Source: Thermoplasmata archaeon
GTDB lineage: Archaea > Thermoplasmatota > Thermoplasmata > Halarchaeoplasmatales > Halarchaeoplasmataceae
NCBI GenBank assembly: GCA_007129655.1
Contig: SKVC01000046.1
Coordinates: 1 to 8,741 of the forward strand
Length of the DNA stretch: 8,741 bases
Direction of reading: 5' to 3'
The notes below the pieces were generated by a model, which saw only the letters and a list, made by a program, of their open reading frames with translations, made no database searches and was not told where the DNA came from. Made by a program: the position numbers and the translations under genes. Shown here in pieces: positions 1-5,852 of this stretch (the first letter of the stretch is position 1; each line of letters begins with the position of its first letter).

Positions 1-791
1 AAGCCTTGATAGCCGAAGAAGCCGGTGCAGTAGCTGTGATGGCACTAGAGCGAGTACCTGCGGACATACGTTCAGCCGGAGGTGTAGCTAGGATGGCAGA
101 TCCATTGAAGGTTAAAGAGATACTCGATACCGTTGATATACCTGTTATGGCAAAGTGCCGTATCGGTCATTTTGTGGAGGCACAGATTCTTGAATCCCTG
201 GGTGTCGATATGGTCGACGAATCGGAAGTACTAACACCGGCAGACCCTTTCTATCACGTTGATAAATCAAAATTTACCGTTCCATTCGTCTGCGGCTGCA
301 GAAATCTTGGAGAGGCTCTGAGGAGGATCGAAGAAGGAGCCGCCATGATGCGAACCAAAGGCGAAGCCGGTACCGGTAATATCGTCGAGGCTGTTAGGCA
401 TCAGCGTACTGTATTGAAGGCCGTCCGTGAGTTAAGTGAAAAAGATTACCACGAATTGAAGGATGCCGCTAAAGAATACGGTGTTGGTTTAGAACTGGTC
501 AAAGAAGTCGCTGAGATGCAGCGGTTACCTGTGGTAAATTTTGCCGCAGGAGGAATAGCCACTCCCGCCGACGCGGCACTGATGATGCAGATGGGCAGCG
601 ACGGTGTCTTCGTAGGAAGTGGAATCTTTAAATCCGAGAAACCTGAGATCATGGGCAAAGCCATCGTAGAATCGGTTACTTATTTTGATGATCCTGAGAA
701 ACTAGCCGAGATATCAGAAGGTCTCGGCGAAGCGATGCCCGGTTCGGACATAGACGAATTGGAGATCAGACTTCAAGATAGAGGCTGGTAA
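1..791 (+). CDS. pdxS: Pyridoxal 5'-phosphate synthase lyase/synthase subunit PdxS (5' end missing)
   Basis: PdxS condenses ribose 5-phosphate, glyceraldehyde 3-phosphate and ammonia (delivered by the glutaminase PdxT) into pyridoxal 5'-phosphate in the cytosol. The frame is open to the left edge, so the start lies outside the window; about 30 N-terminal residues are missing by comparison with the family. Counting from the codon at base 6, the signature RVPADIR and GGVARMADP segments come first. The substrate Schiff-base lysine is K50 in VMAKCRIGH and the second active-site lysine is K118 in MRTKGEAGTGN. The 68-residue spacing between them matches Lys81/Lys149 of the Bacillus enzyme. The phosphate-binding region FAAGGIATPADAA and the GSDGVFVGSGIF strand follow, and the protein ends in the typical QDRGW-type tail. 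No pdxT is visible. It converges on the SDR gene with 4 bases between the stops. Identification is very secure. Confidence 0.97.
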   Translation, partial: ALIAEEAGAVAVMALERVPADIRSAGGVARMADPLKVKEILDTVDIPVMAKCRIGHFVEAQILESLGVDMVDESEVLTPADPFYHVDKSKFTVPFVCGCRNLGEALRRIEEGAAMMRTKGEAGTGNIVEAVRHQRTVLKAVRELSEKDYHELKDAAKEYGVGLELVKEVAEMQRLPVVNFAAGGIATPADAALMMQMGSDGVFVGSGIFKSEKPEIMGKAIVESVTYFDDPEKLAEISEGLGEAMPGSDIDELEIRLQDRGW

Positions 792-795
792 ATCT

Positions 796-1584
796 TCACA
801 GATTGCTCCTACTGGAACCACCGTCTATCGGGACTGAAATACCATTGAGATAGGAAGCCCTCTGTGAACACAAGAAGGCAACAACATTCCCCAATTCGAT
901 AGGTCTGCCGATCCTACCCAAAGGTACGTCTTCCGACCATTTTTCCAGACCCTCTTTGTAGTTATCCACGTCTCCCCGTGATATGGCATCTTCAACGAGA
1001 TTTTTTATTCTGGATGTTTCATGAGCACCAGGCATCACGGCATTGACCCTTATGTCGGGGCCGAATTCTTTCGACAGTGTTTTTACTAATCCGATAACCG
1101 CCATCCTCACGGAGTTCGATAGTACGAGATTTTCTATGGCTTCCTTAACACTGATCGATGTAATACATACGATATTGCCTTTGTTTTTTTTCAATTCCTC
1201 TTCAGATAAGCGGGCAAGTCTTACTACACTCATAACCAGCATGTCAAAAGCTGCGTACCATTCTTTATCCGTCGTGTCCATGAAAGGCTTGCTCGGAGGG
1301 CCGCCTGCACAGGTGACCAGATGATCCAATCTACCAAAGGATTCAACGGTGGAATCTACTAACTTTTCTATATCGTCTTCCTTGCTTATATCTGCGGCAA
1401 TCCCGATGACTTCACCTTGGACTACTTCCCTCAACTCTTTTACCGTTCTTTTCAATCTGTCTTCGTTCCTACCGTTAAGAACTACATCAACTCCCTCTCT
1501 GGCAAGGGCTTCCGCCGATGCTTTACCCAAACCGCTACTAGATGCTGTTATCAATGCCGCCTTTCCTTTTATTCCAAGATCCAT
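796..1584 (-). CDS. SDR-family oxidoreductase with non-canonical active site
   Basis: This 262-residue protein is a classical-length short-chain dehydrogenase/reductase with a Rossmann fold. The nucleotide-binding turn is T13-ASSSGLG (normally TGxxxGxG), R39 follows beta-2 as expected for a cofactor-discriminating position, D65 is in AADIS, and CAGG (residues 92-95) replaces NNAG. The catalytic Ser is present (S143 in ITSIS). However, the position of the YxxxK pair, 13 residues later, reads S156-N-S-V-R160, so Tyr is Ser and Lys is Arg. The helix after it (GLVKTLSKEFG) and the NAVMPG and GGSS segments are normal. It may be a member of a divergent SDR subgroup with another catalytic set, or a non-enzymatic cofactor-binding protein; the substrate is unknown. 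The ATG start is supported by a GAGGTG Shine-Dalgarno motif 5 bases upstream. The gene is divergent from the PAC2 gene and convergent with pdxS. Confidence 0.9.
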   Translation of the reverse strand: MDLGIKGKAALITASSSGLGKASAEALAREGVDVVLNGRNEDRLKRTVKELREVVQGEVIGIAADISKEDDIEKLVDSTVESFGRLDHLVTCAGGPPSKPFMDTTDKEWYAAFDMLVMSVVRLARLSEEELKKNKGNIVCITSISVKEAIENLVLSNSVRMAVIGLVKTLSKEFGPDIRVNAVMPGAHETSRIKNLVEDAISRGDVDNYKEGLEKWSEDVPLGRIGRPIELGNVVAFLCSQRASYLNGISVPIDGGSSRSNL

Positions 1585-1589
1585 TTTTA

Positions 1590-1595
1590 CACCTC
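1590..1595 (-). promoter_or_regulatory. Shine-Dalgarno motif of the SDR gene
   Basis: On the minus strand this reads GAGGTG, a perfect archaeal anti-16S match, with a 5-base spacer to the ATG at 1584. It fixes the SDR start and implies a short 5' leader, unlike the other lead genes here. Confidence 0.75.
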
Positions 1596-1620
1596 TTTTG
1601 TAACAGAAATGACTGACCCT

Positions 1621-1630
1621 AAATATAAAT
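1621..1630 (-). promoter_or_regulatory. TATA box for the SDR gene
   Basis: On the minus strand this reads ATTTATATTT. Its centre is about 41 bases before the SDR ATG, which predicts transcription starting near base 1600 and leaves a leader of about 15 bases containing the Shine-Dalgarno motif. The placement is inferred from archaeal promoter geometry. Confidence 0.55.
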
Positions 1631-1658
1631 GACTATGCAAAGATTGAAGTATCAGCGA

Positions 1659-1667
1659 TTATATAAA
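1659..1667 (+). promoter_or_regulatory. TATA box for the PAC2-family gene
   Basis: TTATATAAA is centred about 23 bases before the ATG at 1686, as expected for a leaderless archaeal transcript. This argues against the in-frame GTG at 1677, which would lie only about 14 bases from the box. The two back-to-back TATA boxes (1621-1630 and 1659-1667) define a compact divergent promoter region. Confidence 0.6.
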
Positions 1668-1685
1668 TTATAAAAAGTGAGGAAC

Positions 1686-2414
1686 ATGACTTATGAAATA
1701 ATAAAAGAAAAGGAAATACCGGAAATAGATGTTCTGGTAGCGGGATTTCCCGCAATGGGATTGATAGGCGGTATAGCCTCTGAACAGTTGATAAATACGC
1801 TGGACCTCGAACAGGTCGCCTCGGTAAAGTGTGACGAATTTCCACCTACTGCGGTGATATTCGACGGTATACCTAGGAGGCCGGTCAGATTCTTTGCAGG
1901 CAAAGGTTTTTTGCTGGTTAAATCCGATATGGTTATTCCGGCTGAACTTTCCGACGGACTAGCAAAGGCTATCATCGATTGGGCGGCCGAACAGGGTGTT
2001 AAGGAAGTGATCATATTCGATGCTATACCGGAACGTGACGAGGAAGAAGAAAAGAAGATATGGGGAGTACTCAGCTCTTACTCGGCAACCGAGAAGGCTA
2101 AAAAATTAGATCTCGATCTTATCAAAAGGGGCGCTATCACGGGTATATCCAGTTCCATGCTTCTGTATGTAAGAGAAAAAGAACTTAACGCCGTTGGTAT
2201 GCTGGCCGAAGGTTCTACTTCCTTACCGGATCCACGGGCGGCAGCAAGACTCCTGGAAAAGTTCGCCGAGTACCGCGGATTAGACATAGATACCGAGTCT
2301 TTGGTCGAAAGCGCGGAAGAACTTGAAAAACAATATGCCAAACTTGTCAATCAGGCCAAACAGGCACAGGATGACATGGACACAAAATCAGCGGCACCGC
2401 CTCTTTACGGCTGA
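1686..2414 (+). CDS. PAC2-family protein, proteasome-assembly-chaperone homologue with C-terminal HbYX-like tail
   Basis: This 242-residue soluble protein belongs to the PAC2 family (archaeal PbaA/PbaB-like; COG2047 type). Family marks are the N-terminal strand and turn VLVAGFPAMGLIGGIASEQL (15-34), DEFPPTAVI (50-58), the VIIFDAIP strand (108-115) and the GAITGISS segment (149-156). An acidic E/D/K-rich stretch (116-124) and a predicted C-terminal coiled coil (about 204-230) follow. A flexible tail ends in L240-Y241-G242, a hydrophobic-Tyr-any (HbYX) motif of the kind that docks in the pockets between 20S proteasome alpha subunits. Archaeal homologues are known proteasome-assembly chaperones or proteasome-binding proteins; the precise role here is inferred. 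ATG 1686 is chosen over GTG 1677 from the TATA spacing. The M29 aminopeptidase gene lies 46 bases downstream. Confidence 0.9.
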   Translation: MTYEIIKEKEIPEIDVLVAGFPAMGLIGGIASEQLINTLDLEQVASVKCDEFPPTAVIFDGIPRRPVRFFAGKGFLLVKSDMVIPAELSDGLAKAIIDWAAEQGVKEVIIFDAIPERDEEEEKKIWGVLSSYSATEKAKKLDLDLIKRGAITGISSSMLLYVREKELNAVGMLAEGSTSLPDPRAAARLLEKFAEYRGLDIDTESLVESAEELEKQYAKLVNQAKQAQDDMDTKSAAPPLYG

Positions 2415-2424
2415 TAATTATACC

Positions 2425-2436
2425 AAAACCCTTTTA
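2425..2436 (+). promoter_or_regulatory. BRE/TATA-like promoter for the M29 aminopeptidase gene
   Basis: AAAACC followed by CTTTTA has the layout of a BRE plus TATA element. The TATA-like centre is about 27 bases before the ATG at 2461, predicting a leaderless transcript. The TATA match is weak, so read-through from the PAC2 gene could also supply expression. Confidence 0.4.
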
Positions 2437-2460
2437 CCTTCTATTATTTATTACCTTATC

Positions 2461-3558
2461 ATGCTCGAAGTAGATCTAGAAGAAGTAGCCCGAAAAGTCG
2501 TCGATAAATGCATGGAAGTAAAGGAGGACGAAGTTATACTAGTAAGAGGGGGGACCCATAATTTCGAATTCGTAGAAAATATCGCCGTGCATATACGGAA
2601 AAAAGGTGCTTTTCCGGTGGTGATGGCAGATACGGACAGATTACAGAAACGTATGATCGAGGAAACGGACATCGAATACCTAGAAAAAACTCCCGAGTAC
2701 TACCTTAATTGGTTAGAAGACATAGATGGGATGATCGGTATCGATTCCATGAAGGATCCCCGGTTACTTTCACGATTACCCGAAGATAAGATAGGTGCAT
2801 CGAGACGAGGAAGACGTGAAGTCAACAACAAATTCCAGGAAGAGAAAGTCAGATGGACCGGTATCGGTTATCCGACGGAGGAAAAAGCGGAGATGTACGG
2901 TATCGAATACGAAGAATTCTGGGATATGTTCTGGAAGGCCTTGAACACCGATTACGACGTATTGAAAAATAACGGTGAGAAACTCGCCGATAAGTTACGG
3001 GGTGGAGATATGGTACATATCACTTCAGATAACGGGACTGACCTAGAATTTTCTATAACTGGCAGGCACGTACTTGTAGACGACGGAGTGATATCACAGG
3101 CGGACATAGAGCGGGGAGATATAGGAAACAATCTACCCTGCGGCGAAGTGTTCTGCGCACCCTTAGAGACCACTGCTAACGGTAGGGCCTACTTTGACCT
3201 GGCCTTCTATCGCGGAAACAAGATCACCGGTATAGATGCTACATTTAAAGACGGACGACTCGTTAAAGCGGATGCCGAAGAGAACGGTGAGTTATTTAAC
3301 CAGGTACTGGAGAATTCACAGGGAGATAAGGACATCATAGGTGAATTCGGTATCGGAACGAACCCTGAAGTTAAGAAAGCCATCGGATACACCATAACAG
3401 ACGAGAAGATCATCGGCAGTATCCATATCGCAGTTGGAGAGAACAGGATGTTCGGTGGTAAGAACGAATCGACACTGCATTGGGATCTGGTAATGCTGGG
3501 ACCATCCTTCGAGGTCGATGGAAAAACAGTGATGGAAGAGGGAGAACATATCATATGA
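2461..3558 (+). CDS. M29-family metallo-aminopeptidase (AmpS/thermophilic aminopeptidase type)
   Basis: This is a 365-residue cytosolic dinuclear-metal exopeptidase that removes N-terminal amino acids from peptides. Family landmarks are the C-terminal metal-site segments: E229 in PCGEVFCAPLETTANG, E295 in GEFGIGTNP, H322 in GSIHIAVGEN, and H340/D342 in LHWDLVM. The two Glu ligands are 66 residues apart. The N-terminal half (1-180) has the Rossmann-like domain and the acidic DI(D)GMIGID strand (about 87-95). The length is slightly short for the family (about 370-410) but no motif is missing. ATG 2461 is used because an upstream in-frame extension would overlap the PAC2 gene and lie before the promoter. 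Its stop overlaps the next start as ATGA, so the downstream ATPase is probably translationally coupled. A likely role is final trimming of peptides, possibly proteasome products given the PAC2 neighbour (inference). Confidence 0.93.
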   Translation: MLEVDLEEVARKVVDKCMEVKEDEVILVRGGTHNFEFVENIAVHIRKKGAFPVVMADTDRLQKRMIEETDIEYLEKTPEYYLNWLEDIDGMIGIDSMKDPRLLSRLPEDKIGASRRGRREVNNKFQEEKVRWTGIGYPTEEKAEMYGIEYEEFWDMFWKALNTDYDVLKNNGEKLADKLRGGDMVHITSDNGTDLEFSITGRHVLVDDGVISQADIERGDIGNNLPCGEVFCAPLETTANGRAYFDLAFYRGNKITGIDATFKDGRLVKADAEENGELFNQVLENSQGDKDIIGEFGIGTNPEVKKAIGYTITDEKIIGSIHIAVGENRMFGGKNESTLHWDLVMLGPSFEVDGKTVMEEGEHII

Positions 3559-4265
3559 ATCAATGGGATACGGAAAGGATAAGGAGTTATATAGTTCGTT
3601 TAGATGAACAGATGGAGGGAGGAATGCCCAAAGGTCATGTAGTCCTTATTTCCGGTAATCCGGGGACCTACAAATCATCTCTTGCATATAACATACTATA
3701 TCACAACGCTGTAAACAACGATATGAAGGGACTCTATGTTTCCTTCCAGCAGAGCCGAGAGAGTCTGCAGGACCAGTTCAACAGTCTCGGTATGCCTCAT
3801 GAAGATGTAGACGATAAGATAACCATCGTTGACGTGGGTTATCTAAGGCAAACCATGAAAACCAGACCCCAGGATTGGATCGACGTCTTCAAACGTTATG
3901 TGGACAATATTCGTGCGACCACACACTATGACATGTTAGTTGTCGATTCACTGACTACATTGGAGATAATCTCTAATGTGGAAAATAAAAGGGAATCCTT
4001 ATTTCAGTTATTTGAATGGTTACGCAGCTTCCGTGGACTTACATCATTCATGATAATAGAACGTCCTACTAAGGAAGATGTTATGAAAGAAGAAGAGTTC
4101 CTGGCAGACGGTATCATTTATCTCTCAAAAGAAAGATTGGGACATATGGAAACCCGGAGATTCTTAACCATCGACAAGATGCGTGCTACAAAGCACAATA
4201 CATCTTATTTCGCACTACTTTTCGACGGTGGAAGATTCCAGGTAACTCGAGTTATCAGCGAGTGA
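3555..4265 (+). CDS. KaiC/RadA-superfamily ATPase, single domain
   Basis: This 236-residue RecA-fold ATPase is of the archaeal KaiC-like/RAD55 group. The start has the family pattern of a short lead and then GGMPKGHVVLISG. The Walker A motif is GNPGTYKSS (34-42, K40, S41) and Walker B is DMLVVDS (126-132, D131). A KDKMRATKH-like segment near 207-214 (IDKMRATKH) matches the family's C-terminal arginine/lysine finger strand. After beta-2 the usual catalytic EE of KaiC-like proteins reads F64-Q65-Q66-S67, so basal ATP hydrolysis may be weak. Partners are unknown; relatives act in signalling, motility control or DNA transactions, and none of these can be assigned. It starts inside the aminopeptidase stop (ATGA) with a GGGAG stretch upstream. 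Its last 11 bases overlap the end of the convergent rdgB gene. Confidence 0.88.
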   Translation: MNQWDTERIRSYIVRLDEQMEGGMPKGHVVLISGNPGTYKSSLAYNILYHNAVNNDMKGLYVSFQQSRESLQDQFNSLGMPHEDVDDKITIVDVGYLRQTMKTRPQDWIDVFKRYVDNIRATTHYDMLVVDSLTTLEIISNVENKRESLFQLFEWLRSFRGLTSFMIIERPTKEDVMKEEEFLADGIIYLSKERLGHMETRRFLTIDKMRATKHNTSYFALLFDGGRFQVTRVISE

Positions 4266-4788
4266 TTTCACGATCTATTAGAAGAGCTTTCATCGCCTTA
4301 CCTCTATGACTGATCTTGTTCTTTTCTTCGGTAGTAATCTGGGCGAATGTTTTTTCGTGGTTGACCGGTATGAAGATCGGATCGTAACCGAAACCTCCGG
4401 TACCCCGGATCTCTTTCGTGATAATCCCGTCTGTGATGCCTTTGAATAATTCTATGTTGCCGGTACTGTCCATGTATCCGATGACACACTCGAATCTGGA
4501 ATTGCGGTTATCTGCATCTTTCATCAATTTAAGTATTCCCTTACACCCTAGAGTGTGCATAACGTAGGCCGAATACACTCCGGGAAAGCCGTCATATTCG
4601 TCTATAAATAGACCGCTGTCGTCGATTATCAGAGGTGCGTGTTCTTTCAGTGTTATCAGTGCTTGCTCTACGACTTCTTCCAGGGTATCCGCCTGTATCT
4701 CATGATATCCGACATTGTGCATTCGAGCTTCCGGAAATATCTTTTTATATTCTTTGAACTTCCCTTCGTTGGACGTGATGATATTCAT
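4255..4788 (-). CDS. rdgB: XTP/dITP diphosphatase (RdgB/HAM1 family)
   Basis: This enzyme hydrolyses dITP, XTP and ITP to monophosphates and pyrophosphate, keeping deaminated purines out of DNA and RNA. The 177-residue protein has all family motifs: T5-SN-x-x-K10-x-x-E13 at the N-terminus, the catalytic D56-D57-SG loop, FPGVYSAYV (68-76), GTGGFGYDPIF (129-139) and the nucleobase-recognition segment K158-I-S-HRGKA. The length is typical for archaea (about 180-190). It is the second gene of a leftward operon. Its ATG overlaps the bud32 stop as ATGA, and a GAGGT motif lies 8 bases upstream within bud32, consistent with coupled translation. Its 3' end overlaps the convergent KaiC-like gene by 11 bases. 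Function is secure. Confidence 0.96.
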   Translation of the reverse strand: MNIITSNEGKFKEYKKIFPEARMHNVGYHEIQADTLEEVVEQALITLKEHAPLIIDDSGLFIDEYDGFPGVYSAYVMHTLGCKGILKLMKDADNRNSRFECVIGYMDSTGNIELFKGITDGIITKEIRGTGGFGYDPIFIPVNHEKTFAQITTEEKNKISHRGKAMKALLIDREITR

Positions 4789-5411
4789 AGATATCTACCT
4801 CTGGATTCGATGTCTTTTACCTTGGAGATAGTTTCTTCCGCATCCGAGAATTCCTCTCTGTAGCCTTTTAGTATCCTCTCGTACAGAGCGATAGGATTTT
4901 CATGCACGGCTATCAACGCTTCTCTCATCAGATGGAGATCTACGCCTTTATCTTCGATGCTGGTGGTTTTATCTCCCAGACTGAAGTCGATAAAGCAGAA
5001 ACTCTTCTTTTCGGGATCATACAGTATATTCGAGGTTGTCAGGTCTCCGTGAGTTATATCGGCGCCATGTAACTTACCGATAAATCGGCCCATCAACTCG
5101 AGGTCTAGTTCTATCCCGCTTTCGATGCAGTCCATCACCCGCTCTCCGGGAAAGAACTGGAATATCAGTGTGGCTTCCTCCGGAATCACGTCGTATATCA
5201 CAGGTATCGGGACTCCGGCCTTACGTGCATCCCTCATCAGCCGTACTTCTCTACGGAGTCTTTCTTTTCTTATCTCGGAATCCAATTTAGGATGTCTATA
5301 GCCCTTGACGATCCTACGCTTGATAACTGTGTCTCTACCCCACCACTCCGCTTTTATTATCTCCGCCTCTGCACCCAGGGCGATGACCTCTTTCTCCACC
5401 GGCGAGAACAT
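4785..5411 (-). CDS. bud32: Kae1-associated serine/threonine kinase/ATPase Bud32 (KEOPS subunit)
   Basis: Bud32 is the small kinase-fold ATPase of the KEOPS complex, which with Kae1, Cgi121 and Pcc1 makes the t6A modification at A37 of ANN-decoding tRNAs. The 208-residue protein begins FSPVEKEVIALGAEAEI, with the reduced glycine loop G13-AEAEI, and has the Lys of VIK31RR. The Bud32-specific KGYRHPKLD segment (36-44) is followed by RREVRLM with the alpha-C Glu (E55). The catalytic loop is H121-GD-LTTS-N128, and D142-FS replaces DFG. The KGVDLHLMREAL helix follows, and a basic C-terminus (ESRGRYL) is typical of the family. Here it is a stand-alone gene, not fused to Kae1. ATG 5411 is preferred to GTG 5426 because a TATA box sits 26 bases before it. 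It is co-transcribed with rdgB. Confidence 0.95.
   Translation of the reverse strand: MFSPVEKEVIALGAEAEIIKAEWWGRDTVIKRRIVKGYRHPKLDSEIRKERLRREVRLMRDARKAGVPIPVIYDVIPEEATLIFQFFPGERVMDCIESGIELDLELMGRFIGKLHGADITHGDLTTSNILYDPEKKSFCFIDFSLGDKTTSIEDKGVDLHLMREALIAVHENPIALYERILKGYREEFSDAEETISKVKDIESRGRYL
4797..4801 (-). promoter_or_regulatory. Shine-Dalgarno motif for rdgB inside bud32
   Basis: On the minus strand this reads GAGGT, 8 bases before the rdgB ATG at 4788 and within the last codons of bud32. It supports re-initiation or independent initiation at the ATGA junction. Confidence 0.55.
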
Positions 5412-5433
5412 GTTCCGTTCTAACACCGATCCG

Positions 5434-5440
5434 TTAATAA
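5434..5440 (-). promoter_or_regulatory. TATA box for the bud32-rdgB operon
   Basis: On the minus strand this reads TTATTAA, preceded by a purine-rich CGAAAA stretch like a BRE. Its centre is 26 bases before the ATG at 5411, predicting a leaderless message and excluding the GTG at 5426 as the start. Confidence 0.5.
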
Positions 5441-5591
5441 CATTTTCGAGGGATTTTTGGTGCGATGATTATCCGGTTCGACTTAGAGCGATCATAAAAA
5501 CAGCACCCCTTTTCAACACACTCGAAAAACTTGCATACACATGTAACTATTATATAGCAATTCTTAAATATCGCGGTGCCTATACTCTTTC

Positions 5592-5666
5592 ATGAGTGGA
5601 AAGGGAGTAGTTATGCTAGTTTTAAACAATATAAGAGGTGATATCAAACTTGACGAGCAACCATGA
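5592..5666 (+). CDS. Possible leaderless small ORF (24 residues)
   Basis: The peptide MSGKGVVMLVLNNIRGDIKL... ends at a TGA. Support is positional only: a TTAAATAT box (5564-5571) lies about 25 bases before the ATG, the spacing seen at the leaderless genes in this window. There is no recognisable domain. The ATG lies in the loop of a possible hairpin (5583-5609). It could be a small protein, a leader peptide, the start of a non-coding RNA, or nothing. Confidence 0.2.
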   Translation: MSGKGVVMLVLNNIRGDIKLDEQP

Positions 5667-5752
5667 GGAGAATCGCCTGCTATCCACACCCCTTTCCAAA
5701 CAGCATCATTTACGTTAAAATCGTCATTGTTTGTAATCTGAAAACTCACGTA

Positions 5753-5765
5753 TTTCGTAACGAAA
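5753..5765. repeat. 13-base odd palindrome upstream of the regulator
   Basis: TTTCGT-A-ACGAAA is a perfect palindrome around a single central A. It resembles the flanking TATCGTAAA/TTTACGATA half-sites and may be an additional binding site for the winged-helix protein encoded downstream. Confidence 0.4.
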
Positions 5766-5793
5766 ATCTCTCTGAGAATACAGATAAATCTTC

Positions 5794-5850
5794 TATCGTA
5801 AAGCATTTTGGTAAAACTTTAAATAGTAATTACCTTTTTAGTTTACGATA
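5794..5850. promoter_or_regulatory. Inverted repeat bracketing the regulator promoter (candidate autoregulatory operator)
   Basis: The 9-base arms TATCGTAAA (5794-5802) and TTTACGATA (5842-5850) are perfect reverse complements, 39 bases apart. The TATA box at 5818-5825 lies between them and the right arm ends 2 bases before the ATG at 5853. Binding to both arms would enclose the promoter. This is the layout expected for autoregulation by the winged-helix protein, and bracketing repeats are known for AbiEi regulators; the link is inferred. Confidence 0.5.
5818..5825 (+). promoter_or_regulatory. TATA box for the regulator-nucleotidyltransferase operon
   Basis: TTTAAATA is centred about 31 bases before the ATG at 5853, implying a leader of only about 5 bases. 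A GTAAAAC stretch upstream could serve as BRE. Confidence 0.55.
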
Positions 5851-5852
5851 AC

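Larger units (their letters stand above)
5441..5793. other. Long intergenic stretch without a supported gene
   Basis: About 350 bases between the bud32 promoter and the regulator promoter. I see no gene with recognisable protein character. It holds a possible leaderless 24-codon ORF (5592-5666) and a hairpin around its ATG (5583-5609). It also holds a TTTACGTTA element (5709-5717) and an odd palindrome TTTCGT-A-ACGAAA (5753-5765). It is visibly AT-richer than the flanking housekeeping genes. Open frames across 5564-5851 on either strand look like chance. Confidence 0.5.

Noticed and set aside
1043..1603. Plus-strand open frames across the SDR gene
   Set aside because: Antisense shadows of a clearly coding SDR frame; serine/leucine-rich with no motif.
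1677..1685. GTG at 1677 as the PAC2 start
   Set aside because: Only about 14 bases from the TATA box, so probably outside or at the very edge of the transcript; ATG 1686 fits.
2323..2460. 46-codon N-terminal extension of the aminopeptidase
   Set aside because: It overlaps the PAC2 coding end in another frame and its translation is unlike the M29 family; the family start matches ATG 2461.
5409..5426. GTG at 5426 as the Bud32 start
   Set aside because: It lies about 11 bases from the promoter box, whereas ATG 5411 has leaderless spacing and matches the usual length.
5464..5500. GGTTCGACTT resembling a tRNA T-loop
   Set aside because: No acceptor, D or anticodon stems can be built around it at tRNA spacing.
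5564..5806. 80-codon open frame on the minus strand in the long gap
   Set aside because: No promoter or ribosome-binding motif in place, no recognisable domain, and composition like antisense noise.
5663..5851. 62-codon open frame on the plus strand, starting inside the stop of the 5592 micro-ORF
   Set aside because: It runs through the operator, the TATA box and up to the regulator start, has no domain character, and its ATGA overlap with the micro-ORF looks accidental.
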